A DNA stretch of 64,000 nucleotides from positions 3,844,001 through 3,908,000 of the forward strand of contig JBANDB010000004.1 of assembly GCA_037576215.1 (NCBI GenBank), given 5' to 3'. This DNA comes from Armillaria gallica. Taxonomy: Eukaryota > Basidiomycota > Agaricomycetes > Agaricales > Physalacriaceae. Below, in pieces: positions 33,550 through 43,275 of this stretch. Both the position numbers and the translations under genes were made by a program. The notes below the pieces were generated by a model. It saw only the letters and a list, made by a program, of their open reading frames with translations, was not told where the DNA came from and ran no database searches. The number at the start of each line of letters is the position of its first letter. The first letter of the stretch is position 1.

Positions 33550-33924
33550 TGTTATGGACGGACTCAGGAATAACAAGCAAGGTGACTAATGTGATACTGC
33601 CTCTCACTTTGGGCAGGGCAATAGTACCGTGGAGCTTATTACAGCGAGGCGGTGTAACACGTTAACTCTGGGCTCAGTTAAGAGGAGAGATTAAGTCCGT
33701 GTAGGATTGGATTTAGCTCAAAGCTAAGGTACATGGCTGAGAGCTACTCTACTTATATACTGGTTCGTCCATTGTCTATATCTATTTGTCCATCTGTCAT
33801 TTGGGTGCTTTGATGAATGGAAACCACACAGTTGCCAGGCGTCAAAGGGAAAATGTTCAAGTTGTTCGATTTAGGCGTGGGATGCCGAGGTGCTGAGGCA
33901 GGAAAAAATGAATAAATTGTAACA
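33550..33924 (-). repeat. 5' LTR of element C
   Basis: 375-bp partner of the LTR at 24,618. The minus-strand TATA core TATATAAG lies at 33,752-33,759. It is followed by the target duplication ACGGG and the rest of element B's LTR. Confidence 0.9.
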
Positions 33925-33929
33925 ACGGG

Positions 33930-35462
33930 CACCTGTGAAACTGAGCACAGCCTAGCGTGAACACACACAAAACCTAACTCAACCCCACTAAACACACACA
34001 CACAATCTCCTTAAGTGCGGAGGGGAGCAAGGATTTTAATTCCATTTGCGCGCTGACAGTATCTCAATTTCTCTCAGTGAGCTCACTAGCATGATACGCA
34101 CAACAATGTAGTATTTTCAAACTAGTCTCAAATTCTCTAGCTCTTCAGAGCTTTTTACAAGAGAGCATGGTGAACCATGCAACCCTCGAGGCGAAAGATA
34201 TTTCAATCAGACAAAACACACAGACATGCAGATCCACAAAACAACCAAGTCCAGTCAGTGAGCTCACTAAGTACAACCCGCCGCAAGATCTAATCCACGC
34301 GCGACACCGCCTTTCTCTTAGTGGCTAAACCTGACTTCCAAACTCATCACGATGGAGGCCCTCAGCACTCCCACTCAAGTCTTAATTACTCTCAAAACCA
34401 TCCCCACAAGTCCTCACACACAGTGCGCTCACCCTAACAATGGTGCCATGAGGTCCAACTGCGCACACCTGTCACACTTCATGCAACTGCTAGAACAGCT
34501 CAAGCTGGCTGATTCCCTTGCACTACTTCTAGACCTACACAGAGGCTGGCACAATACAATTTCTCTTTCTTACACTGAACCAGAAAAGAAACAGAGTTCT
34601 CTCTCAGATGTAACCAAGTAAACCTCTCAAGACAGGCGCAGTGTCACTGCTTCCGAATCTCTTTCTTATCTCAAGTAAACTGAAGTTTGTATCCAAAATT
34701 TCTCTCTTATTCAATTTCTCTGTGAGCTCGCTAAACTTGTGTTGTAGCCAAGGCTCAAAGTCACTAACTCTTACACAGTGCAACAAGTCCAGATCCAAAC
34801 TTTATTACATCACGTGGGGGGTAGGTAGCTTGCTTTTAATACATGAAAATCTATGCTACTTATACTACAGGAGATTGATTGTTACAAATGGATTTTTAGT
34901 AATTTACTTCTTTTTCAGCTGGGTATTCCTCATCCAAGTTGGCCCAGCGCTCTAGGCAGCACGCCACTTGTTTCTCTTTTTAGTATCCTCAAAGAGCTAA
35001 GCAATGTCGACATTGCTCGCCCTAGCAGCAGAGTAGCTCGTGAGCATGCACTCAATAGCTGCTTAATCCTCAATCACCAATCACACTTCATATTTGGCTT
35101 TCGGGTCTGCTCCGAAGGTGACAGCGTCATGTTCTAGACCCAGGAACCAAGCAATGCCTCGGTTTTCCAGTCCACTCACTTTTTCCATTGGCCGAAGCCT
35201 GTTTCTAGGCCATGCCCAGGGTTCTCTTGATTACCTCGTGTGTGATATCATTTTTCCAGATCTCCAGGGACCATGTGTCATAGATTACAGATGCGTTGTT
35301 ATCTAAATTAGCCTCAGCCCACATACAAGCACATCCCACTCCAGCTGAGTCCTCTATTGCAAATGGGTGGTTTGGCAATCTAGCCCACCCTTTGGCCTTG
35401 TTGCTGTGCATGCCCGTAAGGTACAGTGCAACGATGAAGTCCTTATGTTTTAATTCTGTTGG
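33930..35462 (-). repeat. remainder of the element B 5' LTR, outer end lost
   Basis: This continues the LTR begun at 24,599-24,617. It matches the solo LTR at 5300-6836 with mostly CpG-type differences. Similarity stops abruptly after ...TTTTAATTCTGTTG at 35,462, where the hydrolase relic begins; about 154 bp of the LTR seen in the solo copy are missing. Confidence 0.85.
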
Positions 35463-36256
35463 CAAGACGGCTTAGAGGATGAAGTGGTTGATATCAGTGT
35501 TGTCATCAATTACCTTGAGAAGACATTTGGATATCAAGTTGATTTAATTGTGGGGCACTCCAGAGCATCTATAGTTGCCTTTCGCTGGTTATGTACCACT
35601 GAAGCTGGAAAGAAGGTATCAGGTTTTGTCAATATTTCTGGGCAATATTGTATGCACATAAGTTTTTATCTTGAAACACTTTACTTGTCTCTTTTATGCC
35701 TCTCTTTTTTATTTAGAAAATTCATGGTAAAAGCGACCCACCCTCCCCCTCTCTATCATGTTAATTTTAGGCCTGATACACAGAAACCAGTCTAACAAAG
35801 CAGTGGCAAAAGAGCTTCCATTCCCAAGGATTTCATATCTGGATGCCCACAGTTGTGGGGAAGGTTCTTTCGATCAAGGTTTATCCAGAAGACATTGACA
35901 ATTTGGGCAAGTTTGATACGTCATTAGTATGGGACAGATTCCCTCAGTGCACTGATGTCCTAACTATACATGGCCTATTGGACATGCTGTTCATTTGTCA
36001 ATTTTCACTTCTCAAAACGTTGGGACTAACAGCATAAACATAGATACGACGCTGTTATCTATGCCAGAGCATTGAGCAACTGAAACCCGGGGACTCATTC
36101 ACTTCATCTCATGGAAAACACAGGCCATAATTTTACTGGATGACATGATGAGGTAGTTGCAACAATTCTGGAATGGTGGGATGCTCATGAATGTGGGGAT
36201 CTCAAATCAGGTGTATGGAGAGGAAGGGCAACGGATCTTAGAGGCAAGATGTAACC
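35463..36256 (+). pseudogene. alpha/beta-hydrolase pseudogene, 5'-truncated by element B
   Basis: The first exon encodes the nucleophile-elbow region (VDLIVGHSRASIVAFRW) of a fungal serine-hydrolase family. After an intron come WMPTVVGKVLSIKVYPEDI and LVWDRFPQCTDVLTIHGLLD. After another intron come HRYDAVIYARALSN and the catalytic-histidine region LMENTGHNFTG. Two in-frame TGAs (LSN*NPGTH, FTG*HDEVV) sit where Arg is expected, so CpG decay has reached this host-derived piece. The N-terminal half is absent: element B LTR sequence joins directly at 35,462. The elbow GHSRAS differs slightly from the usual GHSxGx. Confidence 0.7.
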
Positions 36257-36350
36257 ATGAATTTATTCCTAGGGATGAGTGATGCAGTTTTGACTTGATC
36301 CACAGTTTGATGCATGCCTGAGTGAACCTTCAAGTCAAATGTGTTATTAT

Positions 36351-36377
36351 TCTCTCTCTCTCTCTCTCTCTCTCTCT
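36351..36377. repeat. TC dinucleotide microsatellite
   Basis: About 13 TC units in a row, just downstream of the hydrolase relic. Confidence 0.95.
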
Positions 36378-36756
36378 GTACCTGATATTCATCATCCAGC
36401 TATGTCATGTATTCGTTTGCATTACTTGTATTGTGAATAATGAATCGTATATGGTCCAAATGAGTGTGCACTGGAGAGGTGCCTGTTCAAGAGAACTCAG
36501 ATAGACATTTGCCACATGTTGCATGTCAAAATGGTAGTGATGTAGTAGGCATCTTATCTTACACCAGCATGCTTCACCGTCTTCTACTAGTACATAGATA
36601 ATCCAAATCTAACAATTGTTAAACTCCAGTCAATAGTATTGCATGAACAGAGTGCACCATATAATATAATTAAGCAAACTCCAGAGCTTTTGTCACTACA
36701 GCCTTCCTTGTGGATCAACACTTCTAAAATTGCAAGGATCAGTCCTGGTGCTCATC

Positions 36757-38010
36757 TCAATGTTTGTCTCTGACCTTGGAAACTAATTCCTCATCCTTAT
36801 CTTCATCCCAGCTCATCTCCCTCTTATGTGCCTTCAGAGCAAGCAACTCTTCATATGCCTGCACCAAATCAGGCCATGCCTCTCGCACCAACACAGCAGG
36901 GAGCCACAGCTTCAGCGGTGACAATGGATTCACAGGCTCCTTCAGTGCCTTCCACTCTGGCAATGGAGGCCTCGTCCCCTTCACACCTGCCTCTGCAAGG
37001 TACACCAACATTCTTGGATCCACTTCAACATAATACAACAACTCTTCATTGAAAAATGGATCCTCCTTGCTACTTGTAACCCTTAGTATCCACTCATTAT
37101 CCACCCCCACATGCTGGCTCCCAGCAAATGTCCCCCCAAGCATGAACACTGGCTGCTCAGGCACCATCACATACCGCTGCATCATGTGCATCACAATCAA
37201 TGGCCATATGATTGTCTGAAAATGCTTCACAATCTCTGACTTCCAGCCCCACTCAAAGTAGCACTCGCATACTGACATGAGGGTGGGCAGGGACAGCTCT
37301 TGGTGGGACCATTGTATGTTGTGGGATATGGTGATAGTGGGGTTGGCATACCTGAGGAGCATGTCAACTTCAGGGAAGAAGGAAGAGACATGTGAACAAA
37401 TTGGGCTAAAGAGGGAGAGAATGCGTCGGAGGATGCAGTGAGCTCCTGGATGAGCTCTGCATGCCATGTTGGTATAAAGGCTTCGAGTTCCTGGTCGTGT
37501 CATGGTAGTAGCTGCCTTAAGCAGCGAGTTGGTGAAGCCCAACCAGGTGAGCTCGACAGTGATTTCCATAAAGTTGCAATTGAACGCTCCAGTTTGGGTG
37601 CATAGCCGGGATATGAAGATGAGGCTTGCCCTGTTATACCCAAGGTCAGCAAGACGGTGGACGAGGTACTGCTCCTGTTTACCCTTGTTGTTGGGCATGC
37701 CGTGGTGGGTCAAGGACGGGTTTTGGATGATGGTGTGGGCACCATACAGGAAGGCCTCGAGGATCATCGGTCAGAATCCCATCTGATGACACTGTGCGCA
37801 TTGAGGAGGGCAAGGTCGACAACAACATCACCTGATGCAGTCCGGTGCTTGATGCCAAATGCCTCTGCAAGCTCCTTCATACCGCTCGTCAGCTCCTTCT
37901 CCATCAGATGACAATCCTTTGCCATGTGCATGGTCCATTGAATACAAACAGAGGCAGAACTGGGCACTTTAGGAGGGCAGCAATGCAAAAAAAACAATAC
38001 TCTTAGCTCT
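36757..38010 (-). pseudogene. GEN1/XPG-like flap endonuclease pseudogene
   Basis: The minus-strand reading resembles the basidiomycete GEN1-type nuclease. Near 37,990-37,760 are GMKELAEAFGIKHRTASGD and LALLN of the XPG-I region, then DGILTDD and EAFLYGAHTIIQNPSLT. A long C-terminal part follows (CECYFEWGWKSEIVKHFQTI, YYVEVDPRMLVYLAEAGVKG, LKLWLPAVLVREAWPDLV). Frame changes twice near 37,770-37,800, the acidic GEAEAD site is degraded to SGDVVVD, and no start is present, so it is a relic. GEN1 nucleases cut branched DNA; this copy cannot. Family assignment rests on pattern memory of the C-terminal region. Confidence 0.55.
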
Positions 38011-38229
38011 TTATTTTCACCTGCCTGGCTGTACTCTGAGTGCTTAAACCAAGGAGATACCTTGATACCAAGTCGGAATGCATGTAATGAAGGGTTGCTG
38101 TGAGAGAGAGAAGGCAGTGAGTGAATTTATAGTGCCAGAATTCTTGAAGAGTGGCCTGAGCCAGTCTCTTGACCTCAACATCACTGTCAGTACCAAGTCA
38201 TCACTTGGCAATGTGGGAAAGCATGACAA

Positions 38230-38560
38230 CAAAATTGGTCTGGTTTCTCATTTTATTTGCTTCAATGAGGCCTATGTATATGCTGCTAAATCAACAACAA
38301 TTAATGCCGTCAAGCACATATCGTCTAACTGGACCCTCATTACAATATATAAAGTAAAGTACTGGTATGTATACAAAGAATCCTTTAGAGCTCACCATGG
38401 TCTCAGAATGCTTCTTGGCCATCATCAGAGGGTCTGGCAGCACTATACGATTTTGTTGTTATGGGGTTGACAATGGTTTGGACCTCTGCAGGCCACATTA
38501 TTACATAGAGCTGATCATCAGAGTGAGGAGACAAAAAGTGTACCTGCCAACTTCTCTTCA
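38230..38560 (-). repeat. decayed duplicate of the BiP 3' end and downstream flank
   Basis: The segment is clearly similar to 43,110-43,455. It includes the last intron, the last exon with a degraded HDEL region, and the 3' flank. Differences are largely CpG to TpG/CpA, for example the CpG-rich run near 43,200 has lost nearly all its CpGs here. Next to it, 37,850-38,010 matches 42,990-43,120. Together they mark a segmental duplication, with this copy being the old, mutated one. Confidence 0.75.
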
Positions 38561-39730
38561 AGCAGAGGCTGTGACACGTAGAGAGCTAGCTTCCTGGTTT
38601 TGGTTAAGGAAGACATGAACTTAGTGAGATACTTCTCGTGCTTCTTGTCAGAGATGAACAGGCCTGGTCACAAAGTCCACATGAAATCCAGGTAATATAA
38701 GTTTGGTATCGAAAGCCACTGGAAACATCATGCCATAAAATGCTGAAAGGTCTTCAGTTATCAAGGATCTTCTGCAGATCAAAGGTGTATGGGTACCCAA
38801 CGTCACCATTCAGAAATATGTGTTGGGAAGGAGGCTGTCGTAATGGTCAAACTTGATGACACCTTGTATGCTGCCTGATGAAGTCAAACTAAATGGTGCA
38901 CAATGGTTGGCAAAGGCCAAATCAGATCCAGGAATTTGGAGAAGAATACACCTTTAGAGTGAATGCATACAATCTAGTGCACTTCTCAGGGTTTCAATTG
39001 TGACAATTAGGGGAATACTCACAAAGGTGCATTTGCATCAACTGATACATATGGTTCATGATCCTGATAATGCAACTGTTTCCATGGTCCCTCTTGCACC
39101 ATGGACGTTACTGAGATGCATGTTTTAGGAATCAAGGATCTGGGAAAGGCAACGAAGATGAGCAACTGGTCTATTATGCCTATCTGAGGTCTCGTCAATG
39201 TTGGTGCAAACAAATGACAGAGAGTAAGTAATGGATTGGGAGCCAGTTGTTCACAAAGGCATGGTAACCCTGCCGATGACTGGTAGACAATACAACCATG
39301 GTCAACTACATCAATGGAAGCCCTCTCACTGATCCTCTCGAAGCTCCAAAAATGAATCCCAGCTATTCTGTTGCCCCTGCTTGGAGAATCAAGCTGCATA
39401 ATTGTTGTACTTCTACCTGCAACACGATCTTTTCATCAAGGAGAATTAGTACCTGGCTAAATGCAGATTGATCTCTCCTCGTTGTTACATTGGTCTTCTG
39501 CTCCAACAAATCAATATATTGCTGCTGTGTGTCAAAGATTGGGAAGACCTTTGTTCTCATCAGAATTGCCATGCCATGACTCAAAACTTCTCTCTCTATA
39601 GGTGTCTTCTGAAACAGTGCTTCATCCTTTATGTGAGCAATACACCTCAGTCCATCTTCGTCATCCTCTCTCTTGTTCACCATCACCAATCTGAGTCTAA
39701 ACTTCCTCCTCCTCCTAACCACCAACTCTC
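38561..39730. other. no supported gene
   Basis: CpG-poor, decayed sequence. Minus ORFs at 39,019-39,399 and 39,363-39,725 show no convincing family. The first might include a remnant of the N-terminal XPG domain (NPLLTLCHLFAPTLTRP), but I cannot support it. The last 100 bases before 39,731 are pyrimidine-rich and look like a 5' leader of the next pseudogene. Confidence 0.3.
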
Positions 39731-41022
39731 ATGGCCACCCAAACAGATAGTTCAGCAGGTTTTACTGCCAATGATATTGTCTCACATTTTAAAAGATCTT
39801 GATGCTGAGTTGAATTCAGCCATTTTACAAGGTCAATTGCTTGGTACAAACTCTCATAACCTCCTTAATTTTTGGTCTAACCTTAAAGACATGTGTAGGC
39901 ATATATACCGGAATTGTGGCCTTCACATTGTGGAACATCTGTGAGGTTTCAAGAAAACATGTCCCTATGCATACTCCCCTGTTTCTGCAATACTGAAATC
40001 AGTCATGCAGATACCAAAAAATTCAACCCATTGGAAGAGCCATGATCATGGCTATCATAATCCTTCATGTCATGGCTGCCATCGACTTTGCCCTCCGTTG
40101 GTCATGTATGCACCTCATTTTGTCAAACACAGGCAAACCATCGTGGACGAATATCTGGTGTATTTGAATTCCAGGAACATACAAATTCCCATAGCAATCA
40201 CAGGCATCATCTCCACTATCTGTGCAGACTCTGCTATGGTACCATGACTCAGTTGAGTATGTGCCGTGCCAACACTAAATGTCATCTTTATTCTAGATTT
40301 GGTGCTGCTGGATGGTTTGGGGAAAGCGCTGGCCCATTGTCGTGCTTCCAATCCTTTTTCTCATATCTGGAATTGGTGCGACAATCCCTGCCCTCTAATA
40401 TTTCCTGCTTATGCTGGGCCAATCCAGTTTTCAAAGCCATACTGACATACAAAGTGTTCCTTGACCCATTGGCAGATGCATTCTGTGATCTTCTTCTGGT
40501 TCTCTATGTGGCATTTACCCTTGTGACGACCCTTTGGTGCACCTTGATGATCATTTTCCATATCTTGAGTGTTGGACAGGCCAGCACTGGATCAGGGAGA
40601 CCGTTCAAAGTGTACCGCCACATTATAGAAATTTTGGTTGAATCCGCAACTCTCTATGCAATATTTCTGCTCCTAGATATAGTCTTCGTGGCTTGCCTGG
40701 AATATGGCATGGAACTACATAGACATCATGGCAGCATTTGCAAGAGTACGATAAGAATTGTTACTTTCTTGGTATTGACAACCATCTCACTGCAATGTAC
40801 TAGGGAGTAGCCCCGACACTTCTCATTGGGCGTGTCGCTGCAGGACAAGCACGGCCGGATGACTCTTGGGAGGGAAGTGTGATGTCATCGCTTCATTTTG
40901 GGCGAGATAGTGAACAGATGGGTTCCCAGGACGATGCTACACAGAGTGTCATAGTCGATGATGGCCTTGAAGTTCCACCGGAAAGGAGGACAACCTCGAG
41001 GGTGCCTCTGAACATAGGGTGA
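39731..41022 (+). pseudogene. fungal seven-helix membrane protein pseudogene
   Basis: From ATG 39,731 the parts of a fungal multi-helix membrane protein family appear in order across several introns. They are MATQTDSSAGFTANDIVSHF, LDAELNSAILQGQLLG, IYTGIVAFTLWNICE, RAMIMAIIILHVMAAIDFAL, VWGKRWPIVVLPILF, VTTLWCTLMIIFHILSVGQA and EILVESATLYAIFLLLDIVF. The typical tail follows (GRVAAGQARPDDSWEGSVMS, SLHFG), with a stop at 41,020-41,022. Frame breaks (after FKRS, near IWCI and after GATIPAL) show it is a relic. The function of this family is not known to me. Confidence 0.6.
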
Positions 41023-42985
41023 ACGATGAGGATTCCGTTTGATTATATGGCCATTGGTATACAGAAGTGCACCACTAACAATGTTTTCCCATCATCCTAT
41101 GTGCCATTTACCGAGACAATCGTGCAGTTTAGATATATCATATTGACTTACATATCCTATTAATGATTGTTCAATCATAGAGTTGTCAAAGCGAACATTC
41201 TAAGCGATGGTTACCCCTTAATTATTGTCAATAGACCTTGTTGTTGGGTTTCCTGACATGGTCTCCAGCCAATTGGAATGTTCACCCACTTTATTTTCAT
41301 TGCATTTGAACAAGCAATCGAAAGGGGATGAGTACATGGAAGGATCAGTCCCCTTCTTCAATATACCTTCCAAGACAACGCAGACACCCTGAACCAAGTC
41401 CTGCCCCAGTACATCCGTAGAAGATCGCAATACATCGGATGGCAATGCAGACCATACCGCTCAGGAAATATATGTATGCGGCACGTAGACTGAAGACACA
41501 TCTGGCAATATAAATGGACCAGTTGCCGAACGTGTACATTAAGAAGGACTGGAGATAGAAATTGCAAGGAGTCGAAAATGACGTTGTGGATGACTTAGGA
41601 GACCCGTGAAGCGAGAAGATGGTCCTGAAGACCGGTCCCATTCGTGAGATCGGCCTGTGAGGCATAGTTTTACAGCGCTGGGTTTCTTAGAGTCTAGTCC
41701 AGGCCATAGCACGCATACCCAAGAGGGTGCCATCATACCCTCAATGAATCCAACGAGAAAGTAATTTCGTAAAAATGTGACAGCGACATACCAACAAGGT
41801 CTCATTTCAGTACTCATTGTGGACGCCTCCATCCCTGTACGGCGTCTCAATGGATAACATCAGTGCGTTCTTTGGTGGGAAATACAAGACGAGGAGTCAC
41901 TCGAATAGGGAGGATGGCAAAATAACCTGTCTCGATCGCCTAAGTAAAGGTAACCTTCATGGTTATCACGAGGTAGCCGATACCTCAACAGATCCCATCG
42001 TCGCTTCGCTGAGTAGGCGCAAATGATAGATATTCCAACTGCGATAGCAAAGTACCCCTTCATGTCACGCTCGCGACTCTGGTGTCGCGTATATTCCAGA
42101 CGTTCCGAGCATCAGTAGACTAAGTCTGACGTTTACAAAGCGTCGAAGTTGCCGTGTTGTTAGATGTTTCCATGTAGGAGTCGGGTGGAAGCCCGGAGAA
42201 GGATCGAAGTCACAGGGGCGCAGCGGTATTTCAGTTTGCACCTGACATCGTACGAACATTGAATGTCAACACATCGTAAGGTTGGGGAGGAAGCTGTACC
42301 GGTCCAAAGATCATAGTGTGATGCATATGGGTGTCTGATCCTGCGTGCAGAATCATGAATACTTAAGCGAGAGAAGTCTGCAAGTCCAAGACGAAGATGG
42401 TAAGAAATCATCATGTAATTGTTATGTCAATTTGACATTGTCAAGTGATCTTGGATAATGAAGCCAGCATGCTTGTGCACTACTTTCACATTCCATGACC
42501 TGACCATCGATGATGTCGTCGACAATAACGACCGGAAGTGTAATAGCATGCGACGACGCTGGAGAACGACTTTGAACGAGGCATTGGATTCGACCTTTGC
42601 CTCTGTAAAGGCGTTTTCCAAGGACTGGATCAGGCTCTTGAGGGTTGATAACGGTTCAGACAAGTCTATTCTTGTTGTCGTTGAGTTGGTCTTCGGCCTG
42701 AATTTCAAGTGAGACGAATGATAACCGGAGGAGCTAACATGATTGTGTGTGGCTTTGGAATCGGCTGATATGAGGTGCAGATGAACAGAACGGCGGGAAG
42801 GGAGAGATGGTGGGGGAAGGGAAGAAAGAAGGGTTGGCGACGATGTCGTGTGGGCGCCTTTTATGACCTGTGGAGGGGAGGGGGCATAATGATATGATAC
42901 CGCGATGACGCGGTAAGTAGCTCGATGACGGAGGAGGACAACGACGGTATTGCCCAATAAGGAACGGTGCGTGTCGCGTGCCATG
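41023..42985. other. unassigned region
   Basis: Several short minus ORFs lie here. One at 41,860-42,063 starts with a hydrophobic segment (KGYFAIAVGISIICAYSAKR), and one at 41,539-41,850 has another (YVAVTFLRNYFLVGFIEGMM). They may belong to a spliced minus-strand membrane-protein gene or relic, but I cannot join exons with confidence. A minus ORF at 42,427-43,047 (206 codons) starts in GEN1-derived sequence and ends in an unfamiliar charged domain, so it looks chimeric. Confidence 0.25.
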
Positions 42986-43275
42986 GTTGGCGCGCGCTTT
43001 GCACTACGATGCAGCGCTGTGCTGAACGCCTCTGCGAGCTCCTTCATGCCGTTTGTCTGCTCCCTTCGTCGTATGCATCCATCGAATACAAACAGAGGCT
43101 GGAATTAGCTCTTTATTTGGCCTGGTTTCTAACTTTTTTTCTCTTTATTTGCTTCAATGAGGGCTATGTATGCGCTGCTAATCAACAATAATTAATGCCG
43201 TCGAGCGCGTATCGTCTAACCGCCACCGCGCCACGATATATAAAGTAAAGTACTGGTATGTATACAGAGAATCCT

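Larger units (their letters stand above)
24618..33924 (-). mobile_element. element C: complete 9.3-kb chromovirus with a 5' membrane-protein ORF block
   Basis: Two 375-bp LTRs (24,618-24,992 and 33,550-33,924) with TGTTA...TAACA ends flank the unit. The target duplication is ATGGG/ACGGG, differing at one CpG. It lies inside the 5' LTR of element B. Minus-strand order: LTR, self-priming site, four small or medium overlapping ORFs, gag with a CCHC knuckle, pol (protease, RT, RNaseH, integrase, chromodomain), polypurine tract, LTR. LTR differences are almost all CpG transitions. About eighteen in-frame TGAs, all readable as CGA, and changed RT residues make this copy inactive. Confidence 0.9.
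14001..35462 (-). mobile_element. element B: Ty3/gypsy element split by three later insertions, 3'-truncated
   Basis: Pieces of B in order on the minus strand: 5' LTR (35,462-33,930 and 24,617-24,599), PBS (24,579-24,596), gag 5' part (24,508-23,236), solo LTR D, gag 3' part with zinc knuckle, protease, RT N-part, DNA transposon, RT C-part and RNaseH to 14,001. Integrase and the 3' LTR are missing, so the element is truncated near 14,000. The outer end of the 5' LTR is also lost (about 154 bp compared with the solo copy). The proteins are close relatives of element A but carry almost no ACTAGT. Confidence 0.85.

Noticed and set aside
2669..33924. RIP (repeat-induced point mutation of the ascomycete type)
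   Set aside because: RIP favours CpA and would also produce TAA and TAG stops from CAA and CAG; the changes seen are at CpG.
2669..36256. Recoding of TGA as an amino acid to explain the many in-frame TGAs
   Set aside because: Intact host genes here (62,118 F-box, naa30, 53,005 membrane protein) end in TGA, and the TGAs sit at Arg/CGA positions in decayed elements only, so mutation is the simpler reading.
42427..43047. 206-codon minus ORF as a gene
   Set aside because: It starts in duplicated GEN1-derived sequence and runs through low-complexity sequence; without splice or homology support it looks chimeric.
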